Source: JBKHJZ01 sp046537875 (GTDB lineage: Bacteria > Actinomycetota > Acidimicrobiia > Acidimicrobiales > VFJN01). Taken from it: a stretch of 7,988 nt of DNA. Where the stretch lies: assembly GCA_046537875.1 (NCBI GenBank), contig JBKHJZ010000146.1:1-7988 (forward strand). Direction: 5' to 3'. The notes beneath the pieces were generated by a model. The model saw only the letters and a list, made by a program, of their open reading frames with translations. It was not told the DNA's origin and made no database searches. Positions within the stretch are counted from its first letter, which is position 1; every line of letters starts with the position of its first letter. Made by a program: the position numbers and the translations under genes. Positions 1 to 5,429 of this stretch are shown here, piece by piece.

Positions 1-40
1 GCCCGGCCGCAGCCGGCCCCGCCCGGCCGCGGCCGACCCC
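1..40. repeat. Imperfect 20-bp tandem duplication
   Basis: Bases 1-20 and 21-40 are two adjacent copies of a GC-only-like 20-mer, identical at 18 of 20 positions (differences at the 11th and 16th base). A perfect 10-bp palindrome (GGCCGCGGCC) lies at 25-34. The block sits just upstream of the -10-like box of the alpha-galactosidase transcript. It may be no more than low-complexity GC sequence, and the window edge hides whether more copies exist to the left. Confidence 0.5.
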
Positions 41-72
41 ACTCCGGCCGGGAGCACGGCGGCCCCGGCCCG

Positions 73-78
73 TAGAGT
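73..78 (+). promoter_or_regulatory. -10 box for leaderless alpha-galactosidase transcript
   Basis: TAGAGT matches the actinobacterial -10 pattern TAnnnT and is followed by 8 bases and then a GTG at 87. Transcription would be expected to start at about 85-87, so that GTG would be at or next to the 5' end of the mRNA. No recognisable -35 hexamer is seen, which is common in this GC range. The same layout recurs at three other genes in the window, which strengthens the call. If it is right, the in-frame GTG at 77, which lies inside the box, cannot be a start codon. Confidence 0.55.
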
Positions 79-86
79 GCGACGCC

Positions 87-131
87 GTGACCGACCGCTC
101 CCGTGCGCCGGCCGGCGCAGAGGGCCCGTGA
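87..131 (+). CDS. Putative 14-codon leaderless leader ORF, coupled to alpha-galactosidase
   Basis: A GTG at 87 begins an ORF of 14 sense codons (VTDRSRAPAGAEGP) that ends in TGA at 129-131. The stop overlaps the GTG start of the alpha-galactosidase (128-130) in a GTGA arrangement, the classic geometry for translational coupling by stop-and-restart. The GTG lies 8 bases after a TAnnnT box, so it could be read from a leaderless mRNA. An SD-like AGAGGG (119-124) lies within the leader codons but only 3 bases from the next start, which is tighter than usual. The peptide has no run of one amino acid, so amino-acid attenuation is not suggested. The alternative is that the GTG is incidental and the 5' end belongs to a short untranslated leader. 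Confidence 0.4.
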   Translation: MTDRSRAPAGAEGP

Positions 132-2218
132 CGGCGATCGTGGTCGACGCCGGCGGCGGTGGCTACGGGCTGGTGGTCGACGACCGGGGGCGGTTGCGAC
201 AGACGGGCTTCTCGCCGGCGATCGCCGGGCACGTGGCCGGCCTCGACCGGGGCGTGCCCGAGTCGCTCTACCCGCTGGCGTACCCGGCGTTCGACGAGGA
301 GCCGCACGCTGCGCCCGCCCTCCGGGTGACCCACGCGAGCGGGGTGACCTCGACCCGCCTCCGCGTGGCGGCTCACGAGCAGCGGCCGCTCGGGATGGGG
401 GAGGAGCACCGCATCGACCTGGTCGACCGGGCCGAACCGCTGGCGGTCACGCTCGGCTTCCGCACCTGGCAGGAGCACGGGGTGCTGGAGCAGTGGGTCG
501 AGATCGAGAACCGGCAGGACGGGCCGGTCACGCTCCACGAGGTTGCGTCCGCGGCGCCGCTGCTGCTGGCGCCGGAGGCCCGGTTCACCCACTTCCCGGG
601 GGACTGGGCCACCGAGTGGACCACCTGCGCGGAGCGGCTGTCACCGGGCACCAAGGTGGTGGAGAGCCGGGGTGGGGTGCGGCCGCACCTGTTCCTGGCC
701 CCGTTCCTGCTGCTGGAGCCCGACGGCGCGGCCAGCGAGGACGACGGGGTGGTGCTGGCCGGGGGCCTCGCCTGGGGCGGCGACATCCGGTTCGCGCTCG
801 CACGCGACCTGGCCGGCCGCGTGCGGATCCTGGCCGGTCACAACCCCGCGGCCGGTCCCTACGTGCTCGGACCCGGCGAGCGGTTCGTGGCGCCCCGCAT
901 GGTGTGGGCCTGGTCGGTGGCCGGCCGGGGGTCGCTGAGCCGCAGGCTCCACGCCTGGGTGCGCGGGCACGTCGTGCGCGACGGCGACCGCCGCCGGGCG
1001 ATCGTGGCCAACACGTGGGAGGCGGCCGGCCTGGACGTCGACGAGGCGCGGGTCCTCGCGCTGATGGACGGTGCGCGGGACCTGGGTGCCGACCTGTTCC
1101 TGCTCGACGACGGGTGGTTCGGCTCGGCGGAGCATCCCCGCGACGCCGACGACGCCGCGCTCGGCGACTGGCGAGTCGACGAGCGCAAGCTGCCGGGCGG
1201 GCTCGGTGCCCTGGTGGAGGCCGCCGGGGCGAGGGGCCTGCGGTTCGGGCTGTGGGTGGAGCCCGAGATGGTGAGCCCCCGGTCGCACCTCTTCGCGGAG
1301 CACCCCGGCTGGGTGGTGGGGCAGCCGGGGCGCACCGGGCGCACGCACCGCGACCAGCTGGTGCTCGACCTGTGCGGGCCCGAGGTCCGCGCGTTCGTGG
1401 TCGACACGGTCGACCGGCTGCTGACCGACCACCCGGGCATCGGCTACGTGAAGTGGGACGCGAACCGGGCGATCACCGAGCCCGGTTCCGCGGCGCTTCC
1501 CGCCGACCGGCAGGGCAACCTCTGGGTCGACTGGGCGCGGGCGATGGACGCGGCGATGGGCGAGGTCGCCCGCCGCCATCCGGACGTCGAGATGATGCTG
1601 TGCGCGTCGGGGGGCGGCCGCATCGACCTGGCCACGCTGCGGTGGTTCCACGAGGCCTGGCTGTCGGACAACACCGATCCGGTGGTCCGGATGCGGATGC
1701 AGTGGGCGGCGTCGCAGTTCCTGCCCGCCCTGGTGATGGCCGGGCACGTCACCCGGTGGGGCGAGCGGCCGCTCGCGTTCGCGTGCGCGGTCGCCATGAG
1801 CGTCCGGTTCGGCTTCGACATCGACACGGCCCCGCTGTCGCCCGCCGACCTCGGCGTGTGCCGCCGGGCCACCGATACGTACCGCCGGGTGGCCGACCTG
1901 GTGCAGCAGGGGGACCTCCACCGGCTGGTCGCGCCCGTGCCCGGGCCGGGGGAGCGGGCGGCGCTGGCCTACGTGGCCCCGGACCGGCGGCGCGCCGTGG
2001 CGTTCGGGTACCAGGTGGAGGACCTGCCGGCCGGGGCGGGGCCGGGCCCGCTGCGGGTGACCGGTCTCGATCCCGACCTCGACTACCGGGTGCGCGAGAT
2101 CGACCTGGCGAGCGGCGACATCGGGGAACGGGCGCTGCCGCGTGACGGCGGGCTGGCGTGGCCGCTGCGGCGGGCCCTGACCGCCGTGGTCTGGGAGCTC
2201 GAGGCCGGCGCCGGGTGA
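128..2218 (+). CDS. Alpha-galactosidase, glycoside hydrolase family 36
   Basis: This enzyme should hydrolyse terminal alpha-1,6-linked galactose from melibiose- and raffinose-type sugars with retention of configuration. From GTG 128 it is 696 residues, normal for GH36: an N-terminal beta-sandwich (about 1-300), a TIM barrel (about 300-620) and a small C-terminal beta domain. Visible GH36 signatures are DDGWFG (327-332), WVEPEM (376-381), KWDAN with nucleophile Asp444, CASGGGRID (492-500) and SDNTDP with acid/base Asp514. The spacing of 70 between the two catalytic Asp residues fits the family. No signal peptide or membrane segment is visible, so it is cytosolic and needs an importer not encoded here. 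The start at 128 is chosen because a -10-like box covers the upstream GTG at 77, and because a short upstream ORF ends across 128. The frame stays open to the left edge, so a longer product cannot be strictly excluded. It converges on the aldolase gene. Confidence 0.93.
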   Translation: MTAIVVDAGGGGYGLVVDDRGRLRQTGFSPAIAGHVAGLDRGVPESLYPLAYPAFDEEPHAAPALRVTHASGVTSTRLRVAAHEQRPLGMGEEHRIDLVDRAEPLAVTLGFRTWQEHGVLEQWVEIENRQDGPVTLHEVASAAPLLLAPEARFTHFPGDWATEWTTCAERLSPGTKVVESRGGVRPHLFLAPFLLLEPDGAASEDDGVVLAGGLAWGGDIRFALARDLAGRVRILAGHNPAAGPYVLGPGERFVAPRMVWAWSVAGRGSLSRRLHAWVRGHVVRDGDRRRAIVANTWEAAGLDVDEARVLALMDGARDLGADLFLLDDGWFGSAEHPRDADDAALGDWRVDERKLPGGLGALVEAAGARGLRFGLWVEPEMVSPRSHLFAEHPGWVVGQPGRTGRTHRDQLVLDLCGPEVRAFVVDTVDRLLTDHPGIGYVKWDANRAITEPGSAALPADRQGNLWVDWARAMDAAMGEVARRHPDVEMMLCASGGGRIDLATLRWFHEAWLSDNTDPVVRMRMQWAASQFLPALVMAGHVTRWGERPLAFACAVAMSVRFGFDIDTAPLSPADLGVCRRATDTYRRVADLVQQGDLHRLVAPVPGPGERAALAYVAPDRRRAVAFGYQVEDLPAGAGPGPLRVTGLDPDLDYRVREIDLASGDIGERALPRDGGLAWPLRRALTAVVWELEAGAG

Positions 2219-2220
2219 GC

Positions 2221-2245
2221 CGCGGCCGGGCACCGCCCCGCCGCG
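2221..2245. terminator. Hairpin between convergent genes
   Basis: CGCGGC (2221-2226) pairs with GCCGCG (2240-2245), and GGG (2228-2230) pairs with CCC (2237-2239), leaving one bulged C and a 6-base loop. It fills nearly all of the 28-base gap between two converging stop codons and could end transcription in both directions. Neither side has a T-run, so it is a U-less, actinobacterial-style candidate. Confidence 0.5.
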
Positions 2246-2246
2246 C

Positions 2247-3251
2247 TCACCAGCCCCGGAGGTCGACCGGCCAGACGTCGACCACCTCGTCGCCCTCGAC
2301 GACGAGCATGCGCTCGTGGAGCGCGACCGTGGGGTCGACGTGGGCGGGCAGCACGCGCACCCTGTCGCCCACCCGGACGGGTCGGTCCGCACGGGTGCCG
2401 AACGTGATGTGCTCGTCCGAGACGAACCAGCAGTCGCCGGCGTCGACGACCTGCGGGTCGCCGTGGTCCATGCCCAGGGCCTTCAGCCCGGCGTCGAGCA
2501 CGGCCCAGCCCGCCCGGTTCACCGAGATGACCGTCGCCCACAACCAGAGCGCGTTCCGGAACGCGGGGGCGTGTTCCACGTACTCGCCGTCCATGAGCGT
2601 GTACGAGCCCGCCTGGATCTCGGTGGCCCACCGGTTGACGTCGTAGGTCCCGGTGCCGCCGGCCGACACCACGTCGCCGCCGACATCGTCGTGGGCGGCG
2701 AGGAGCAGCCGCATGGCGGCCTCGACGCGGGCGGCCTTCGTCCCGGCGGGCTCCCGCATGAGGTGGCCCTCGTAGCCCATCACCCCTCGCACCTTCAGGC
2801 CCCGGCTGCGGGCGAGCCCGGCGATGGGTCCGGCCTCGTCGGGATCGCAGCCGCAGCGCGGCAGGCCGACGTTCACGTCGACCAGCACCTCGCGGACACC
2901 CCCGGCTGCGGCGGCCTCGACGGTCTCGGGCGAGTCGACTGCGACGGTCACCCGGGCCGCCCCGGACTCGACGATCCGCCCGAGGCGCGAGCAGTCGAGC
3001 ACCTCGTTGGCGAGCAGCAGGTCGTCGCCGAGGCCCGCGGCGGCCATGCCCTCGACCTCGCGGACGGTGGCGCAGCAGAAGCCCCGGTGCCCGGCGGCAC
3101 CGAGCTCGCGGGCCAGGGCGGTGGACTTGAAGGCCTTCACGTGCGGGCGAAGGCGCCCGCCCGGGAGTGCCTCGGCCATGGTCCGCACGTTGTGCCCGAA
3201 CGCCGGGCGGTCGACGAGCAAGGCCGGTGTCGGGGCGTCGGCGACCCTCAC
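2247..3251 (-). CDS. PLP-dependent D-threonine aldolase / D-serine dehydratase (DSD1) family enzyme
   Basis: A fold-type III (alanine-racemase-like) PLP enzyme of 334 residues acting on D-beta-hydroxy amino acids, by aldol cleavage or dehydration. Visible features: TPALLVD near the N-terminus (8-14); RPHVKAFKS (35-43), where Lys39 should hold PLP as the Schiff base; VDVNVGLPRCG (124-134); the phosphate-binding loop SAGGTGTY (196-203); and a C-terminal metal pair His304/Asp306 in PAHVDPT. From family knowledge, H-x-D is the metal pair of D-threonine aldolases (Mn2+), whereas eukaryotic D-serine dehydratases have H-x-C (Zn2+). This favours an aldolase-type activity, but substrate is not proven. 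The GTG start has GAGAAGG (3261-3267) 9 bases upstream, overlapping the TGA of the upstream gene, so it is probably translationally coupled to it. No signal peptide, so cytosolic. Confidence 0.85.
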   Translation of the reverse strand: MRVADAPTPALLVDRPAFGHNVRTMAEALPGGRLRPHVKAFKSTALARELGAAGHRGFCCATVREVEGMAAAGLGDDLLLANEVLDCSRLGRIVESGAARVTVAVDSPETVEAAAAGGVREVLVDVNVGLPRCGCDPDEAGPIAGLARSRGLKVRGVMGYEGHLMREPAGTKAARVEAAMRLLLAAHDDVGGDVVSAGGTGTYDVNRWATEIQAGSYTLMDGEYVEHAPAFRNALWLWATVISVNRAGWAVLDAGLKALGMDHGDPQVVDAGDCWFVSDEHITFGTRADRPVRVGDRVRVLPAHVDPTVALHERMLVVEGDEVVDVWPVDLRGW

Positions 3252-3260
3252 GGCGGCGGG

Positions 3261-3267
3261 CCTTCTC
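3261..3267 (-). promoter_or_regulatory. Ribosome binding site overlapping upstream stop
   Basis: On the minus strand GAGAAGG lies 9 bases before the GTG at 3251. Its 5' end overlaps the TGA (3266-3268) of the Nfu-type gene. A ribosome finishing the first gene would sit on the SD of the second, which fixes the aldolase start and suggests coupled expression from one mRNA. Confidence 0.65.
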
Positions 3268-3523
3268 AGAGGTGGGTGGCCGCGGCCCGCTGGACCGCGG
3301 CCACGATCGGCTCCCAGTCGGCGCCGTCCCGGCGGCTGACGGTCACGAAGTCGTTCACGCCGAACACCGCCACCACGCCATCGGCGGCGAAGACCTCCTC
3401 GGCGAACGGGTTGCCGGCGGCGGCGTCGGGGCTGGTCACGTTGAACGAGCCGTCGAGCGGGGTGTCCAGCGTGAACTTCATGGCGTTCGGGTTGGGCGTC
3501 GGAGAGGGCGATGCGGTGGCCAC
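3266..3523 (-). CDS. Standalone Nfu/NifU N-terminal-domain protein
   Basis: An 85-residue protein consisting almost entirely of the Nfu_N domain found at the N-terminus of Nfu iron-sulfur scaffold proteins. The hallmark TPNPNAMKF is at residues 9-17, followed by NPFAEEVFAADGVVAVFG (38-55) and NDFVTVSR (57-64), both typical of the fold. It contains no Cys at all and lacks the C-terminal NifU domain whose CxxC carries the cluster, so it cannot be a scaffold on its own. It may be an accessory or adaptor, and function is unknown. Start is GTG 3523, which lies 7 bases after a TAnnnT box and has no SD, consistent with a leaderless mRNA. It is the first gene of a two-gene unit with the PLP enzyme, 14 bases apart. 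No functional link between the two is obvious. Confidence 0.85.
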   Translation of the reverse strand: MATASPSPTPNPNAMKFTLDTPLDGSFNVTSPDAAAGNPFAEEVFAADGVVAVFGVNDFVTVSRRDGADWEPIVAAVQRAAATHL

Positions 3524-3530
3524 GGACCCG

Positions 3531-3536
3531 AGCGTA
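3531..3536 (-). promoter_or_regulatory. -10 box for leaderless Nfu-type gene transcript
   Basis: On the minus strand TACGCT fits TAnnnT and is followed by 7 bases and then the GTG start at 3523. The mRNA would begin at or within a base of the start codon. No -35 match is recognised. Confidence 0.55.
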
Positions 3537-3572
3537 CGACGCCGCTCAGCTCAGACCTCTCATGCTTGTCCC

Positions 3573-3599
3573 GGCGCCCCGCCAGGTTCTGGCGGCGCC
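3573..3599 (-). terminator. Hairpin terminator after the amidohydrolase
   Basis: An inverted repeat with 7 pairs (3579-3585 with 3589-3595), a 3-base loop, a 2-base bulge, and 4 more pairs (3573-3576 with 3596-3599), nearly all G:C. It lies in the 156-base gap between the amidohydrolase stop and the promoter of the next minus-strand gene, where a terminator is expected. There is no T-run. The rest of the gap holds nothing else recognisable apart from the -10 box. Confidence 0.55.
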
Positions 3600-3679
3600 C
3601 AGTCGCGCCGAGCGACATCGGTGCTGCCGGATCGACGTGCGGGCCGGTCGAGCGTCCCACCGGCTGACGCAGTGCCGGC

Positions 3680-5176
3680 TCAGAGCAGGAAGCCGGCCTG
3701 GTGCGCCGCGATCATGGCCGCCGCCTCGGCGCGGGTGGTGGGCCCGTACGTGTGCGCCGGGGGCATGCTCGCCCGCACGGCCTCGACCTCCTCGCGGCTG
3801 AGGTCGCACTGGCCCGTGATCGGCTCGATGTCGTAGAGCCGGGCGGCATTGATCCCGAAGATCTTGGCCTTGATCTCATCGGTGAGCGCCGGGTAGCCGT
3901 GGCGCTCCTGCAGCTCCTCGCTGATCTGGAAGGTCCGCATGGCCTGGATCTGGTCCTGCGGGGTGCCGAACCAGATGGAGTCGGTTCCCCACAGCACCCG
4001 GTCCTCGCCGACGTAGCGGAGGAGCTTGCCGAGTACGTGGGCCGCCGCGGTGGGATCTCGCATGACGAACCACCAGGTGCCGCCCAGCTCGGCGTAGACG
4101 TTGGAGTTCGGTTCGACCCCCGCGTCCTCGAGCGAGCGGATCAGCCGGTCGACGCCCTCGGGGTTCGGGTCGTCCGGGTCGTACGGGCCGACCCCGCCGC
4201 CGCCCGGCTCGAACCCGGAGTGGTAGACGACGAACGCGATGTCGGTGTTGCGGGCGGCGGCCGGCCCGATGTCGCGGGGGTCGGCCAGCTCGGGGGTGGA
4301 CCCGACGATCTGCGAGATGCCCTTGTGCGTGCAGATGATCGGCGGGCCGATCTCCCGCACGTGGTCGATGAAGCGCTGGCCGATCTGCGGGCGGTCGGGG
4401 TCGTGGTCGTCGAAGTAGAAGTGCGCGTCGGTGGGGGTCATCGTGTAGATCTTCCAGGCCGCGATGTCGTAGCTGTCGCGCAGGTCGGTCATGTCGGCCA
4501 GCGACGCCTGGATCGGGCCCAGGTGGGGGTAGGCGCCACCGTGCATCAGCACCCGGCCGTCGCACCCGAGCCGGGTGGCGACGTCCTTGGCGAACACCAT
4601 GTCGTCGGGGGTGAGCCCGTTGAGCGCCTGGCTGGGGAGCGCGGACAGGATCGCCATCGAGGTGTCGGCGCGCGCGAACACCTCGCGGAAGTAGGCGTCG
4701 GCGGTGAAGCAGACCCGGGAGTTGCCCTCCTCCTCGCCCTGGGCGCACGACGACTGCGGGAACAGGGCCGTCCACTCGGCCTCGTCCGAGCCGAGGTCGT
4801 AGTTCACGTAGTGGGTCTGGACGTCGAAGATGAACTCCTCGCCGCCGAGCTCGTCGAGCGCGGTGCTGGTGTCGGTGGTGGCGTCCTCGGACACGTCGAA
4901 CGTGCCACCGGGCGACTCGCGGCGGCTCCGCGACTCGTCCCGGGAGCAGGCCCCCAGCACGAACAGGGTGGCCGCCGCGCCGGACACCCCGCTGAGGAAC
5001 TGCCGCCGGGAGATCCCCATGCGGCGGGCGTTGTCGTCGGCGAGGCGGTGGGTCCGGCGGATCACCTCGCGCACCAGGGGGCTGTGCGGCTGGGGGTGGA
5101 ACTCCCCGTTCGAGACCGGGCCGAACTTGATCGGCAGCCCGTGGTCGTGGCCGAACACGCGTCGTGGATCACCCAT
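3680..5176 (-). CDS. Tat-exported lipoprotein of the amidohydrolase superfamily (Amidohydro_2 type)
   Basis: A 498-residue predicted metal-dependent hydrolase or decarboxylase with a TIM-barrel; substrate unknown. A twin-arginine motif SRRQFL (Arg57-Arg58) precedes a hydrophobic stretch (62-74) and a lipobox LGAC with Cys77, so the protein should be Tat-exported and lipid-anchored outside the membrane. An acidic, Ser/Thr-rich linker (about 78-112) leads to the barrel. Likely active-site residues are DVQTH (118-122), Lys242 in WKIYT, His284 in CTHKG, His319 in YHSG and Asp399 in GTDS. The usual first-strand HxH appears as Gln120-Thr-His122. The 56 residues before the arginine pair are long for a Tat n-region. 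An internal ATG at residue 53 would give a conventional 25-residue signal, but the coding pattern continues upstream of it, and I weakly recall similar extensions in relatives. The gene stands alone, downstream of a tRNA on the same strand. Confidence 0.82.
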   Translation of the reverse strand: MGDPRRVFGHDHGLPIKFGPVSNGEFHPQPHSPLVREVIRRTHRLADDNARRMGISRRQFLSGVSGAAATLFVLGACSRDESRSRRESPGGTFDVSEDATTDTSTALDELGGEEFIFDVQTHYVNYDLGSDEAEWTALFPQSSCAQGEEEGNSRVCFTADAYFREVFARADTSMAILSALPSQALNGLTPDDMVFAKDVATRLGCDGRVLMHGGAYPHLGPIQASLADMTDLRDSYDIAAWKIYTMTPTDAHFYFDDHDPDRPQIGQRFIDHVREIGPPIICTHKGISQIVGSTPELADPRDIGPAAARNTDIAFVVYHSGFEPGGGGVGPYDPDDPNPEGVDRLIRSLEDAGVEPNSNVYAELGGTWWFVMRDPTAAAHVLGKLLRYVGEDRVLWGTDSIWFGTPQDQIQAMRTFQISEELQERHGYPALTDEIKAKIFGINAARLYDIEPITGQCDLSREEVEAVRASMPPAHTYGPTTRAEAAAMIAAHQAGFLL

Positions 5177-5183
5177 GACCGTC

Positions 5184-5189
5184 AGTCAA
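5184..5189 (-). promoter_or_regulatory. Possible weak -10 box of the amidohydrolase gene
   Basis: On the minus strand TTGACT lies exactly 7 bases before the ATG at 5176. It has two of the three fixed bases of TAnnnT (second base T instead of A) and the same spacing as the leaderless promoters elsewhere in the window. No SD precedes the ATG. The resemblance to a -35 TTGACA is also noted, but nothing downstream would fit before the start codon. Confidence 0.3.
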
Positions 5190-5197
5190 CCATTTCT

Positions 5198-5212
5198 TGC
5201 ACGGCCCGTGCA
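5198..5212. promoter_or_regulatory. Dyad symmetry, possible operator of the amidohydrolase
   Basis: TGCACGG and CCGTGCA form a perfect 7-bp inverted repeat around a single base (5205). The centre is about 29 bases upstream of the amidohydrolase ATG. If that mRNA is leaderless, this would be between -10 and -35, a classic repressor site. The repeat is too tightly spaced to be a good hairpin. The alternative is a leftover of tRNA 3' processing or termination signals, since the tRNA ends 77 bases upstream on the same strand. Confidence 0.35.
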
Positions 5213-5288
5213 GCGGATCCGCGCCGCCGACCGGGGGACGGGCCGGGGCGCCGCCGCCGTCGTCCGGTGCCGTCGGGCGCGGGCCGCG

Positions 5289-5363
5289 TGCCGGCGGTGG
5301 GACTCGAACCCACACTGTGCAGGTCCTAAACCTGCCCTCTCTGCCACATTGGAGTACGCCGGC
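5289..5363 (-). tRNA. tRNA-Leu(UAG) with a short variable loop
   Basis: A 75-base cloverleaf on the minus strand. The acceptor stem is a perfect 7 bp (GCCGGCG with CGCCGGC) with discriminator A. The anticodon stem is a perfect 5 bp (GCAGG with CCTGC) around loop TTTAGGA, giving anticodon UAG (reads the Leu codon CUA). The T stem is a perfect 5 bp (GTGGG with CCCAC) around loop TTCGAGT. The D stem has 3 pairs (CTC with GAG) plus a C/A mismatch, with a 10-base D loop containing GG. U8, A14, A15, U33 and a U at position 48 (compatible with A15) are present. CCA is not encoded. The variable loop is only 5 bases (ACAGT), whereas bacterial tRNA-Leu normally carries a long class II arm. The amino-acid identity therefore rests on the anticodon and discriminator alone. 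Confidence 0.9.
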
Positions 5364-5373
5364 GGGTGCCGTC

Positions 5374-5379
5374 AGCATA
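5374..5379 (-). promoter_or_regulatory. -10 box of the tRNA gene
   Basis: On the minus strand TATGCT fits TAnnnT and lies 10 bases before the tRNA 5' end, leaving room for a 3-4 base pre-tRNA leader. The 66-base divergent gap between the tRNA and clpP holds this box and the clpP -10 box facing the other way. Confidence 0.5.
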
Positions 5380-5415
5380 CGGGTCGGGCCGTGCCGGTCC
5401 GGGCCCGACCGCCGC

Positions 5416-5421
5416 TACCCT
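5416..5421 (+). promoter_or_regulatory. -10 box for leaderless clpP transcript
   Basis: TACCCT fits TAnnnT and is followed by 8 bases and then the GTG start of clpP at 5430. No purine-rich SD occurs in those bases, so the GTG is likely the first or second base of the mRNA. A -35 match is not recognised. Confidence 0.55.
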
Positions 5422-5429
5422 CTGCGCCC

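Noticed and set aside
1..75. Possible C-terminal tail of an upstream gene in frame 1, ending with TAG at 73
   Set aside because: The 24 codons are Pro/Gly/Arg low-complexity, arise from a tandem duplication, and the TAG falls inside the likely -10 box. There is not enough sequence to support a gene.
77..127. GTG at 77 as the alpha-galactosidase start
   Set aside because: It lies within the TAGAGT -10-like box. The extra 17 residues are Arg-rich, and GTG 128 begins a sequence typical of the start of the N-terminal beta-sandwich. Confidence is moderate only.
641..2392. A 583-codon open frame on the minus strand opposite the alpha-galactosidase
   Set aside because: The translation is low-complexity Pro/Arg/Gly/His-rich with no domain pattern, while the opposite strand encodes a clear GH36 enzyme. 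It is a shadow frame caused by high GC.
2316..3836. A 506-codon plus-strand open frame opposite the aldolase and Nfu-type genes
   Set aside because: It spans two well-supported minus-strand genes and their intergenic signals, and its product shows no recognisable motif. High-GC shadow.
3701..5329. A 542-codon plus-strand open frame opposite the amidohydrolase
   Set aside because: It runs through the amidohydrolase promoter and into the tRNA antisense; composition is Val/Gly/Asp/Arg-biased with no family signature.
4830..5429. A 200-codon N-terminal extension of ClpP
   Set aside because: It would read through the antisense of the amidohydrolase 5' end and of the tRNA. ClpP homology begins at GTG 5430, which also has a well-placed TAnnnT box.
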